A DNA stretch of 64,000 nt from Wolfiporia cocos. Taxonomy: Eukaryota; Basidiomycota; Agaricomycetes; Polyporales; Phaeolaceae. The position numbers were made by a program, and so were the translations under genes. Under the pieces are notes generated by a model. The model did no database searches. It was not told the origin of the DNA and was given only the letters and a program-made list of their open reading frames with translations. Positions 1 through 11,649 of the stretch are shown piece after piece. The stretch's first letter is position 1; every line of letters begins with the position of its first letter. Location of the stretch: assembly GCA_029448655.1 (NCBI GenBank), contig JACCLO010000002.1, positions 558,001-622,000 of the forward strand. Reading direction: 5' to 3'.

Positions 1-3000
1 TCTTGCTTCCTTTTGTACGAATCGACAAGAATATATGTTACTCTAGTACCCCCATTACTACAGTTCTCAGATCCAGCACATATATGTGTGCCACTCATCT
101 CGGACGGCGTATGCAGCATCAAACACAGCAGCTGTTCTCCTCTGTTAACGCCGCGCCGATCGGGACGATGTAAAGGCCGGGGGGTCTCCACCAGCTGGAA
201 CCAGAAACCATACGCGATCTGACTCGGATCCTCAATGTTCACAGCTTACAAGGGAGCCAATCGCGCGAGGCTACTCCTTGTAGAACGGCCATCGGAGTCG
301 GGAGTAGGGTCCCATAAGATTGTTACGGATGAAGGCGCCGGTAAGCTGAGGGATAACAGATGCATGATGATTGAATTAGCACCTGTCGCCAGGCATGCAT
401 TGGTCAACTGTCGCGTTAATGGTGACAAAGAGTTGAACGTTGAACAGCCTCAGTCAGGTCAACTTCATCGATGGTCTCATGCGTGTCCGGCTCTTGTCGG
501 ATCGTAACGAGTCCATTTATGCCTGCGTATATCTTCAATCTTCGCGATTGCGTCCAACCTGACGGGGGACATGGAATCAAGTCGCGGGGCGTGAAGTCTC
601 CATCGAGAGTCGGATCAAGATGAAGATTATTGGCAGGCAGGCTACACCGCCAGGCGCCTATTCCAAGGTCCGCGAGGCGGACCAGGACGCAAATCAAATA
701 CGCACATCCACCGCCACAGGGTCGAGCTACAGGATAACGCTGGTGTTCAGTTCATCATCGGACCTTGTACGACTTCGCGGACACCGCAGTATTGGAGCCA
801 CGTCTCCTAACCCAAATCCGCGGCAGCTCGGGAAGTGACAGATAGAACAGCTTGAGTAGGCAGTTCAGTGTGAGATTGACGTCAATGTGGCCGGGTTGCA
901 CACAAGAGCTGACCACATCGACAGATATCGTACCTGAGTAAACTAGGGCATTTTCTCTGCCAAGGCCTTGAGGTGGTCAAGGCATTATTGCTTTGCCGTC
1001 TCCATTTTGCATCTAGTAACATGATGTTTGGTGAAAATTGGGTATGCTAGTGCAGATCCTCCATTTGATGCTACTTCAGTGGGCTGGGACACCACTGTTG
1101 AACGTGGACTCTGGAAGAAGGGATCAATGCCTACATTGTCCATGATAAACGCGCCATCTATCAATATTTGGCAGGCGACGCACCTACCTTTGCCCCGCTA
1201 CAGTATGCCGTAGTATGTCGGGGTGCGCCGTGCATTTCGTTGAAGCAGGGCTCCTCATTTCTAGCTGGTCCACAAACGCGAGTCATGTATCGCCTCGCTC
1301 TCACTGACACGTCACCGTTATGATATTCCTGAGCATTCCTCGTCCCGAATCGCGATCGGTATGGGTGAAGCAATTGGCCGCCAGAATGACGCTTTGCCTT
1401 GGCGTCGCGTGGTCGCAATAGCTGTGATTCGAGTGAGTATGGAGCGGCAGCTAATTGTGCCATTTCAATTTTGCAAGCAGATAAGCCACCAGCGAAATGC
1501 GGTCTCCATTTCAGCAGGTGTACGGAAGTGTGGGAGACTGGGCGCACCCAAAGAGACAGCCTAGACCTGAATTGTCAAGCTGCTCCGAGCGGCGGCCTGT
1601 CAATGCCGACATATATTCGATGAGAATTAAATCCCTGAAAAGTAGTTGGCTGGCTCGACGGTGTTAAGTAGGACACCGCGTGTTCTAGGAGCGGTGAATG
1701 GGCGCCGGCTTGTGTTTGCTGACCGTTTCGTTGGTACTGAGGCCTTATAGCCGCACTGGCCGACGCAAACTGTTTCCGTGGCGTCCATTCCACATCTCGA
1801 GAAGTCCATGAGGCCACCTTCGTTTGTCCTCGACACCACATGGAGAATGGAAGGGTACGAACGGAAGTCGATGTCGGACTTAAGAACATACCTCGGGATG
1901 CTCATAACGTGGAGGCCGCGCAGCAGCGCAGTAAACGGACCTTGAGCGCAGTATCCTTCACATGTATATCATGTTCTGCTTTTCTGCGATCGACAAGGAA
2001 GACTGAACGGCTCTCCCGGTATGTTGTCGTTTACTGAGTGGTTAGCTCACTGCAGGACAGGTTCTGAACGGTCGTTCCGCCACCGCATAAGTCCATTTGC
2101 ATCTAACCCCTCTATAGAGCGAAGAAGAGTCAGAAGACCGACAATGTCCGAAGGCGGGAATGAAGTTAATGAACACATCAGTCTACTTAGTAGGGAGAAC
2201 CTGCTGCGGTCTGGGTCATAGAGTTGAGACTTTGATCTGTGACTGAAGCCGAAGATCACAGTTCTACTCGCCCAGTTTCACTGGCACTTCACCCTGTAGA
2301 GACACTAGCGCCGGAGCTTGAGGCTCGGCCTTTACTCCAAATTTCCTAATATCCCAGCCTGATCTTGTCCTAGGCCACAGCAGACCTTCTTCAATTAGCA
2401 CCGGGAGCTCAAAGTCTATCAAGCCGGCTAACAGCTTCGGCTCGAGCCTCCGATGGATGCCTGTCCTTGTTCCCACCGACGTCGGATCGAGTCAACGTAT
2501 TAGTGAGCACCGTGCAAGCGTAATCCAGATTGACGCAACTGCCTCGGGTGCGTCTATGTCCGAAGCATCGAGATGCAATTAAACCAGCAAGCGGTACACA
2601 GCCTGCGGCAGCTTCGTCCTCCGGGGCAATTTGCAATGCGCGTGACGGAAAAGCGGGCTCCGTGAATACAGGGATGACGGCAGTGCACGCACGGGACTGG
2701 TCAGCAGTGGCCTCTGCAGTCGCGATTTGATAGGCGGAAGACACTGGCGGTATCCTTTGAGGTGTCCCCCATGAGACCGGCGAACCCATAAGGTGAGGCA
2801 GCCGTGACGCTCAATATGATTCGTTGATTCCCATAGTCCTCGGGTACATCTTAATATTGCTCTTGATGAGCTTGACCGGTGTCCGACGAGTCATCACCGA
2901 GGATCACTGATATAGCCGGAGTCGCGTTTAATCGTATGAGATGAGATCCTGGGTCTTCACTGACATAGAGATACCGCAGATGCGAGCAACTTGGTATTGA

Positions 3001-5868
3001 CCAGATAGTAAACAAATACAGTGGAGGCAAGAGCAATGCAAATTCGAATTGGCCACAGGAGGACCGCCGACGCCGCATGCGCTGAGCCGCCGCATTGAGG
3101 ATACAACGAGGATGTTACAAGGCCCAGGATGTTCCGTCCTCGGAGCGAACGTCGAGCGCGAATTAGCGATGCATTGAAAGAAGAGACCAAGACAAGAAGA
3201 CCAGACCACGTTGCAGAAAGCGGAAGCGGTCGTCGCCGATATCACGTGTAATCGCCACACCCGAGGTCAGACGCCCTTGTCCTTGTCAGCGGCACGGCAG
3301 CGCACTGAATGTGGTAAGATCAACCCAGAGCTTGCGCATATTCTGTATTCTTACAACCATCGATATCGATGTCCCTTCACCCGGCCTTCATCATTGTATT
3401 CGACTTCTGCTCTAGCATGCTTGTTCCACTCTTCTCGTGCACGCGTTCCCGTTTCATCGGCACTGGCACTCGGTTTCAAAGCTTCACCATCGTCTTCACA
3501 ATCATACAATCAGTTCGTCTTGACCGCGTGTACCCAATTTAGGCTTCTTGTCAATATGTCTTTTACTCTTCCAGGTTCTCACAGTACAGCTCCACTATAC
3601 TGTACTGACTCTACCAGAGCGCAAGGTATATCTATATCTTACTGTGTGATTGAGCATTTCAGGGATCCTGGTTGACGGCACGATTTGGAGTCCCGATAGT
3701 CACCGAGCCATATTGCGCATCGGTGATGTTATGTGATCATGATTATCGGCCTTGGTGCCTACATTAGGCAACTCTCCTGCTATATCAGGCAGGTCTCCTA
3801 TATCAAACTCTAATCACTCGTCATAGTTTCATATGTCGTCGCCTGTTATGATCTTAGACTTCAGGTCGTCTGGACTGCAAGGCTGGACCTCAGCACTTCA
3901 GTGTTGATCCAGAGGAGGCGATGCGACGTCCGCGTCTTTATACGCACCAGCATCCCGGACGCCCACATATTTGTGAAGGGCTTTGGTCTCCCACGTACGC
4001 CGTTGATCCGCCTGCCTCATTTTCTCTCTCTCACTGCCCGATTTGTAGATGCCAGAAGCAGACAAGGATGTCGGCAGCCGGCTTGTGTGGCAGAGGAATG
4101 GCGCCGTCCCATCCGAGCAGAAGGCTTCTTGTTCCCCGAGGTGGCCTCGCATTGCCACAGTGGTATCGGAACATGCAATCAGGGATACGGGATTTGCTTC
4201 TTCGCCGAGTCGGTCAGGGCCACCGTGCGCGGGAAGCAGCTGGCAGATCAACGCACCTTCCCCGCTGGACGAATTTGACAGTTGCGTATTTACATGGAGA
4301 CTGCAGGCTTCCCTGAGCTGCCACTTTCATCGTCCCGGCGCGGGTTGCGTGCGATGAGGTCTCAGGAAGCAGATGCGTGTCGTTTCATCTCAGGGAGACG
4401 GTCGACGTTGAGAAGGACGACGATGCCATCTACCGAGGGAGAGGCAACGGGAGAGCGGTACCGCCCATAACGGCTTCGGGCGGACCATCTTCTATCTTCT
4501 TTCTTACTCACCCTCGTCATCGGCAGGGCGAGACCGCCGCGAAGCCACAGCCAACGCCGTGCGTTCAGTTTGGGATGAGGTGATGCAAATACGATTTTGG
4601 GCTGCCGGAGCCTATTGACTTGTCAGTCACCATTCGATCCTACTGGGCTATTGGAGGCCCTGGCGGTAGCAGATGCAGCGTGGCAGCCTCGCGGACGGCG
4701 TGCGCCGGGACATCGCGACGGTGCGCCACGTACGACTCCTTCACGACGCCGAGAGCGGCTACGGATGTCTCGCCCTACGTGGGGAGGACCACTATTGGCT
4801 ACGCGGGCGCGCTCGATTAGTTGCCGCCGCGTCGAGCTTAGATGCAATTTTATGATAGCGCAGCGTTGGAAATACGGGATGGGCACAAGGGTCGCAGGCG
4901 CCGTACTGACAACGGGATGCGCGGGGCGAGTTGCGCGCCGTTGTCGTGCCCCCCGCCGCACAGGCTGGAAAAAGGGTGCGTGGCGCGGTGCGGCCTGCGA
5001 AGGATGACATTGAGGGATGCTATGATGGAGCCCCCAAAACGGGCGAGGGTGAGCGCGCCAGAGCCGAGCAATGCGAAGCGATTACGACAAGCGGCGTGTT
5101 CCACGAGGCCGGTCTCGACGGGCGCGCCGGCCGTTATTGTTAGGCGAACTCACATACGGAGGTAGGCTGCAGAAGCGCTATTGTCTTGTTCCGCGGGCCG
5201 CGCGCTAGCGGGCTGCGCAAACAGCTGGGGCTGCAAACACAATACGGCGGTGGCGGCGACGATCAGCCTGAGCCACGGCGGTGAGAACGGCTGATTGTGG
5301 GCTGTGGGAGCACGCGGGCACGACAATTGTGTCGTCGCTGCCACGCGACGGCGGAATGCAGCGATCGCAACAAAGGAATTTGTGACACGCGGAATTTGCG
5401 CGGAGTCGTTTCGTGATTATGTTTGGGGGCCGCCCAGCTGCGCGCATCTCGCCCGGGCGGCACTGTCAATGCGGACGAGGCCGTCCGTCAAAACCGGACG
5501 CCGCCTGCAGGATTTTTCGTCTGCACCACCCGAACAAGGGATTGCTGCCGCATGGCCCCCAAGCCTGCCAGGCCCACAATGTGGAGGCATGTGCCTACTA
5601 GAGAGGGCAGTTAGGGGCGTGGGAATCGGGAAAGCTAAATTCTGGGATGGCGGTGAGTGCCCGGTTAGGCAACTGGTGCGAGGGAAACGCCGATTGGCGG
5701 ATCCGAGGCGCGTGCGAGTGACTGTCACCTCCTTCTTTCCGTTCCCGTCTGCTTGGGTCTCTGGCCTGCCGGTATAAATCTCCTCTCCACGATGTAGCCA
5801 TTGTCACTCCATCGCCCGCCCGACGGTCAGCCGCTCCTCCCACTCTCCCCGTCGTCACCCGCCTCGCA
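1..5868. other. Long stretch without a supportable gene
   Basis: Both strands carry only short, overlapping open frames with no recognisable domain and no consistent splice pattern. From about 3.9 kb the DNA becomes clearly more GC-rich, and stop codons thin out in several frames at once. That explains the overlapping frames near 3.9-4.3 and 4.6-5.2 kb without any gene. I see no terminal repeats, reverse-transcriptase motif or transposase motif that would show a mobile element, though a very old relic cannot be excluded. Confidence 0.5.
5773..5778 (+). promoter_or_regulatory. TATA box of the F-box gene
   Basis: TATAAA lies 96 bases upstream of the F-box start codon. It is followed by a strongly pyrimidine-rich leader running up to the ATG, a common arrangement in front of expressed fungal genes. 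Confidence 0.5.
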
Positions 5869-7246
5869 ATGGGTTTCTTCAGTTTCCTCTACACGGCCTC
5901 CGGGCTCAACGTGCGTGCCGTTCCTGTGCCCTCTGTGCCACACGAGCTGACCTCTAATAGGCCGCCCCGATCCTCTCTACAACCGAACTAACGATTGCCT
6001 ATCCGCCGCGCGACCCCGCTGTGCGCCCGGCTCTCCGCACGCCCCGCCTCCCAATCGAGGTGGTCATGACCATCCTCGAGAGCGCATACGACGACACAGA
6101 CCTCCTGACCAACGCCCATCTGTACGCCGCCTGTGCACTCGTATGCCGCGCGTGGTCCGTCCCCGCGCAGAAGCTGCTCTTCCGCCACGTTGCGCTCCGC
6201 TCTGGTCCCGCGTGCGCCGCGTTCGCACTCGCAGTCGACCCCGCCACGCCCCGGGGGCGCATGCTCGGTGCCGCCGTGCGCACCATGCGCGCGACGCTCG
6301 ACCCCAGCCAGCCATACGCGCTCGGCCAGCGCGCCTTCGCCCGCGCGGTCACCCTCTGCCCGAACCTGGACACGCTTAGCCTCGCGCTCTACGGCCGCGA
6401 CAGCGCAAGCGCCGCCGGCACCGGGGCGCACTCAGGCCCTGCCGAGCGATCGAAGGAGCCTGCGTCATGCTTCAGCGAGCGCACCCTCGCACTCCTGCGC
6501 GGCGGCCCCCGCATCCGCGCGCTGCAGCTCAACAACTGGTCGGACGACGCCGCGGTGCTCGCGCAGCTGCTCGGCGTCTGGCCCTCGCTCGCGTCGCTCG
6601 CCATCGCTGGAACACCTCCCCAGCTCCCCGGCTCGTCGCCCGCGCCGCTCCCGTGCACGCTCGCGGAGCTCAGCATGAACTTCCAGACGCAGCCGTCGCT
6701 CGAGTTCGTCAAGTGGCTCCTGCAGAACTCCAAGGCCAGCCTGCGCACGCTCGAGTTCGCGCGCGAGCCGTCGCTGGATATGCTCGAGCACCTCGCTGCC
6801 GATCACGGTGCCACGCTCCAGTCGCTTGCGCTCCCGACGTACTGCGGCCACGACGGCGTCGCGGCGCTCCGTACTTGCCGCGCGCTGCGCGAGCTCCGCG
6901 TCGAGAATGCGTGGGTCCCGCCCGCACTGGTGAACACGCTCCCGGGGAAGATGGAGCACCTCGCGTTCGGCATTGACGACACCACCGCGCTCGCACCCGT
7001 CGTGTCCGCCATCAAGCGCCGCGCCGCGCTCAAGGCGGTGACGGTGCACATGTGGCGCGGGGGCGAGCAGAACCCGAAGGTGAACGCGGTCAAGATTGCG
7101 TGCGCGCGCCTGGGTGTCGAGCTGCGCATCACAAAAGATGTCCGCGATTTCCGCGCGATTTCGGTATGTCTGTTGCGCGTGTGGCTGTCCTATTGTCACT
7201 GACAGATTCGTGTGGTTAGCGCGCGGTCCTTGACGCTTCCTCATAG
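5869..7246 (+). CDS. F-box domain protein
   Basis: Spliced model of three exons: 5869-5910, 5961-7163 and 7220-7246, giving 423 residues. The start MGFFSFLYTASGLN is followed after a 50-nt intron by the F-box, with LPIEVVMTILESAY and then CALVCRAWSVPAQKLLFRHV near residues 45-95. This is the usual basidiomycete pattern of LP-x-E-x(2)-I followed by C-x(3)-W. The rest is rich in leucine and arranged like degenerate leucine-rich repeats. Such proteins bind Skp1 and choose substrates for SCF ubiquitin ligases; the substrate here is unknown. The last exon is short. If the second intron is not removed, the reading frame instead stops at 7202 after a slightly different tail. The gene is GC-rich and has a TATA box upstream. 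Confidence 0.82.
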
Positions 7247-8930
7247 ACGTTCGATTGGAATCTGCCCATTGATCAAGCTCCGTTTGTATTGGCACCACGC
7301 ATTCACGCCCATGACACCGTCACCAGTCCTACACCCGCCTAATGCGACGTCCTTGTGTCAATTCAACTCATTGTCTGTACCACCCCCTCTCGCTTGGACG
7401 CATTCCACCCCGACATACGCCATTTGCATTCACGACCGCTCACGACCGCTGTTTCACGTGTCCATATCACGCCGCTTCGTCTTTGCTCTTCACATCTCTG
7501 TCGCATCATACTGTCCATGTTCGTTCATCACCATTCGCAAGCAACCGGATCACGTCGCACCGCATTATCATAATCTATATCAGTCTCTGTCCGTCGTCTC
7601 GAGGATTGGAATTCGCAGGACTTTAGTGTGTTAGATGTAGTACAGCTAGGTAATCTGCACTGTGTGGGAGAGGGGGTGGGGAGCGTTGGCAGGTGAATGC
7701 AAAGAAAGTGCACCCCGTTCAAAAGAGTGTTCGTCTTGCGCATGTATTCGCCGTAGCTGTTTACTTCGCATATGATCACTCAGCATTTCGTCGCTCTATC
7801 ACGCACTGCAATCAGCGTTGGTGACTGAGCTAAGGCAGGTCCTCCAACAGGACGTGAAATCTGCTGCTGCTATTTTTTCTCCTGCACATTTGGCTACCAT
7901 CATCGATCTGTCCGTGTCGATCGGTTGGTAACTCTCGTATCCAGACGGTTCATCCAGATGCCAGTCGGGCAACAGGAAAGCATTGAAGACATGCAGAGCT
8001 GCGGGGAGCTGCAAGAGCCCGCTATTCAGCTAGGAATTATGGTGCGTCTTGCTTCGCTAGTTGAGCCGGGCGCCCGAGCGCTTGCGTGGCGCCACAACTG
8101 ATGGGATCAATATGTGGCGCGGTGCCGCATCTCGTCACGGTGTTTCACCGCAGCCATGGGCGCGTTTGCTACACACGCACAGCTGTCATCTCGCATCTGT
8201 CGCTCGCGGACTGCATTGCAGGTTCCTGGCCTCCGCGTGTGCGAATTGACGCATGATTACCGGATGTCGAGCGGCGAGTTTTCGGTGTCTCCGGCCTTCT
8301 GTGCCAATGCGGCGCGTTCTGCGCGGGCAATGCAATGGAGGACGTCGATGACCGAGGAGCCCGCGTATGCTGCTCCCGCGAGGATGATCGCGATCAATCT
8401 TGCGTCTATGCTGGGCGTCTGATCATGGAGAGTGATGCAATACCCTCCATGTCTCGGTGATTGCGTCGCGATGGCACAGATCAGTGCAGCATCGCATTTG
8501 GTTGTGGTCGTGCGACACAGCTCCTCGCCCGCCGTCTCATCCTGGCAGTTTGGATGATGCGGCCAGTGTGGCCGTCTCAATTTGACAATGTTCAGACACC
8601 AAAATCATGTTCTCCCCCTTCGCAAAGCATCCACAATAGTTCCGGCGTGTGGGTGACAGAGGCCGCCCTCGTCGAGGCTAGAGGCACCGCCACATCGCTT
8701 AACAACCAGTCTCTGAGGTAGCTGATCGCTGACACCATCAATCAGCGCGCCCAGTACCGGCAACGCCGAGAGCCTTGGGCGACGACCCGTATATAAGCCT
8801 TGCGCATGCACCGATGAAGCTCGATTACGCCTCTTCCGCTTTTCGGGTTTAATCCACCTCCCTTTGCCTGCCTTCGCCTTCGCCTACAGCCTGGTGCTGC
8901 CCCTTCGCCTTTACGCTTCACGAGTTCATC
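7247..8930. other. Intergenic region
   Basis: This holds the 3' end of the F-box transcript and the promoter of the next gene. A 10-base motif CACGACCGCT is repeated in tandem near 7435-7455. A frame on the minus strand at 8257-8580 has gene-like codon use over its last 45 codons and one hydrophobic stretch (LIAIILAGAAYAGSSVIDV), but I cannot find an upstream exon or family, so I do not call it a gene. Confidence 0.4.
8790..8797 (+). promoter_or_regulatory. TATA box of the small secreted protein gene
   Basis: TATATAAG lies about 140 bases before the ATG at 8931 and is followed by a long CT-rich leader. Confidence 0.5.
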
Positions 8931-9708
8931 ATGTTGGCCAAAGTCTTCCTGTACGCCCTCCTGCCCATTGCTGCGATCAACGCGGCCCCTGCCAAGCGCG
9001 GCCGTGAGTATACCCGCTTCCTTTACTCGTATGAGGCGGACGCTGAACGGGTGTGCAGTGTTTGATGATGCGACGTCCTTGTTTGGCGATGCGACTTCTG
9101 CCAGTGCGTAGCGCCGTCCATGCGCACTAGAATATCGACTGATGCTCGGCTGCAGTCGATTCCGTAGTAGGCGAAGCCACCTCTGCATACCACGACGGTG
9201 TCCTCGAAGCCTCTGGTAGGCTCCCCTCTACCCACCACGCACACAGCATCTCACGCACACCCTCCAGCCACGCAGGTCTTCGAGTCGGCCACGAAGGAGC
9301 TCGGCACGTCAACCTCCCAGGTGTTCGCCACCGTCACCAGTACGTCCTTTCCCGCTCGGCTCCTCGGAGCCCGCGCTGACCGATCCGCCACAGCAATCAG
9401 CAGCACGCCCATCGTAGAGGTGACCTCGAGCGGCGGCCCCGCGATCACGCTCGCGACGTCCGGCGCGAGCAAGATCATGACCACCACCTTTGCGGGCCAC
9501 ACGTTCGTCGTGCCCTCGACCTCGGCGAGGTGAGTCTGCCCCGCGGGACTCGTGCACGTGGACGATGATGCTGATTGATGATGTGTGATGCAGCGCGACG
9601 CACAACGCCGCCGTCGGCATGCAGGGCCTCGCCGTCTCGCGCCCGATGCTTGTCGGCGCGGCGACCGTGCTCGGCAGCATCTTCGCGGGTGCGTTTGTCG
9701 CGCTCTGA
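8931..9708 (+). CDS. Small secreted Ser/Thr-rich protein, probably GPI-anchored
   Basis: Six short exons give a protein of about 150 residues. Exon 1 (8931-9003) encodes a signal peptide, MLAKVFLYALLPIAAINAAP, followed by AKRG. The middle is rich in Ser, Thr and Ala (for example DATSLFGDATSA, ESATKELGTSTSQVFATVT and the TSSGGPAITLATSG stretch). The C-terminus ends in a hydrophobic tail, MLVGAATVLGSIFAGAFVAL, directly before the stop. That is the layout of a GPI-attachment signal with small residues just upstream. All five introns are canonical and keep one frame; the fourth exon begins with CCACGCAG. It is likely a cell-wall or plasma-membrane surface protein of unknown function. I recognise no conserved domain. 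It has its own TATA box and pyrimidine-rich leader, which suggests strong expression. Confidence 0.72.
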
Positions 9709-10558
9709 GCCGGTGCGCCGGATCGTCGAATCTTACCGAGCATGACCGTCACGACCGCCACGACGCAAGCAATAACTTATTCCGGCTCTGGGCATTATTT
9801 ACGAGATGTACATACCTTGGCTATTTGATGACTTGCTTTTTGATATTTATAGCGATGGTGGGCGCGTGCGACTAGCGGCGGTCTCGTGGCATACTCCCAG
9901 ATGCAGTGAGCAGGCAATGGGACATTACAAAACTTGCTGTTGCATGCCACCGACTCGGATCTACGAGCGTGCTGCGGCCAAATAGGATAACATATGACAT
10001 CTACCGCCACCGTCAGTGATCCTTGCTCTTAGTCATACGTACTACTCTCTGTGCGTCTCTGTCGACATAAACCCCCGCATCGGCGCAATCGCCGCGAAGT
10101 GCTTATGCGCTATCGCGAATCGCGTCAAGGACCGTCAACTACATATTATTATCTGCTCTAAGCACCGCTGGACAACTCGGTCGAGAATCTTCACATAACC
10201 ACACGAGAAACGACGATGGGGATTCCTTCACGAGGGACGAGGGACCCAGCTGACGTTTCCATTGCTTTGAATTATCGAAGCTCTTGTAACCCTGCTTCTT
10301 CGCGCGGCTAGATGAGCTGCTCAACTGGTATAGGGCGCGATGAAATAGCGCTAATTAGCAGCGGGTCCCCCCCGAACCCCCCCCCCTCTCTCTACTTAGC
10401 CGTAGATTATACACGTTCATAACGCCTCCTCTGAGAGCCACTGATAGTCAGTTGTCACGTAGCGAGCGCCATGTGCAAAATAAATGTTCAACCTCTATGT
10501 CTCTCACTTCTCATATTTACTGATTGTTGCTGATCGTCTCTCGCGGATGAGGTAGGAA
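9709..10558. other. Intergenic region with a poly-C/CT tract
   Basis: No gene seen. A low-complexity run of C followed by CT repeats lies at about 10366-10398. The expected first exon of the downstream terpene synthase copy cannot be found here, so that copy seems to be truncated at its 5' end. Confidence 0.4.
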
Positions 10559-11567
10559 AGCATAGCGGCCGTTGCAAGAGCAGCGATCGACAAGCTTCTT
10601 TGAACTTTGAGTTCTCAGCTAGCCCTCGCGACTTCATTGTCGAGGCACGCGTCAAAGAAATCACGCGAGACTGGAAGATCGAGCCTATCCTTCGCCCTCA
10701 CCTAATTTCCGGAATAATATTGTCCACAGGGGGGTACAGACATATTGCAAACCTGGACATCAAGATCGCGATTGCCCTGTATAGCGCACTCGTCATTGCC
10801 ATGGACGATCCTGCGATCTTCGGCGCAGACTCTTGCCAGAAACTCCCCAAGCTGCTATGTCAGAAAGATAAACGCGACGATGCTCACGATGATACATTTT
10901 TGGAGCACCTCAGAGGAGTCATGGAGGAGATGTGGCGGTACTATCCCGAATTTGGCGCCAGTTCTATAATGGTGTCCACACTGCAATTCACAAATGGTAT
11001 CCTATTGCAGCAGAAGATTAAGGATCCACAAGTCATGCGATTCCTCGATTACCGGAGGACCTTTGATGGGCTTCCGATGCCCTACGTTTGCTTCATATGG
11101 GAGAAGAGTAAGTTTGTTTCCGGACGCTAGCGTTTACATGCAGATTATCCCGTTAGTGAGCTTCTTTGACACCAAAGCTGCTTTGCTGAAAGATTACCTT
11201 TCAGAGATGCAGTGTTGTTTATAAATCTCAGCAAGTTCGCCCTTATGTTATTGCAAGCAAATAGAGTGAATGATCTTGATTCTCCCTCAGTGATATCATG
11301 TCGTTTTATAAGGAGGAACTCGCGGGAGAGACGGACAACTACATTCGTTGTAGAGCACGCATCACTCACAAGTCGGCACGTGAAGTTCTTCACGAAGTAA
11401 TGGACGAAGCTATCGCAGCCTTAGATCAAGTTAACGGAGAAGGGGCGGCGAGGGACGCATGGAATAGCTTTGTGAATGGATATATGAACTTCCACCTCGA
11501 TGTCCCTAGATATCGTCTGCGAGAGCTGTACGGAGGAGACTACATCCTGGACCGCATTAGTTATTGA
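10559..11567 (+). pseudogene. TRI5-family sesquiterpene synthase, copy 1, broken
   Basis: Family member of the trichodiene synthase-like (TRI5, PF06330) class I terpene cyclases, which ionise farnesyl diphosphate with Mg2+. Visible: the Asp-rich segment AMDDPAIF and, in the last exon, the NSE motif NDIMSFYKEELAGET followed by PRYRLREL. Splice sites of the last two introns match those of the intact copy at 20130-21250. Lesions: the frame slips by one base near 10596, between the conserved amino-terminal helix (AAIDKL) and NFEFS. A 4-base tandem repeat (TTTGTTT, 11113-11119) shifts the frame and brings a TAG at 11128-11130. No first exon is found upstream. I infer a dead gene. A sequencing error could explain one lesion but hardly all. 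It faces the broken P450 tail to tail. Confidence 0.82.
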
Positions 11568-11649
11568 GAATTTCATAGCCGGTGCAAAACATGTTGTAAT
11601 ACAAAATGCTAACGACCGTGAAAGTGCAGATGTTGCCATAAATGTTGGC

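Noticed and set aside
2409..2789. 126-codon frame on the minus strand
   Set aside because: No domain, no flanking exon, and the plus strand is also open here; likely chance.
3555..3742. Possible two-exon mini-gene (MSFTLPGSHSTAPLYC... joined by a plausible intron to a short second exon)
   Set aside because: About 46 residues, no family, no CAAX ending for a pheromone precursor, and no other support.
3897..5344. Several overlapping frames of 100-136 codons on both strands
   Set aside because: Explained by high GC content; none shows domain, splice pattern or signal that outlasts its frame. The peptide at 5150-5344 with a hydrophobic stretch is too short to call.
6465..7298. 277-codon antisense frame opposite the F-box gene
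   Set aside because: Shadow of GC-rich codon use; Arg-rich composition without domain.
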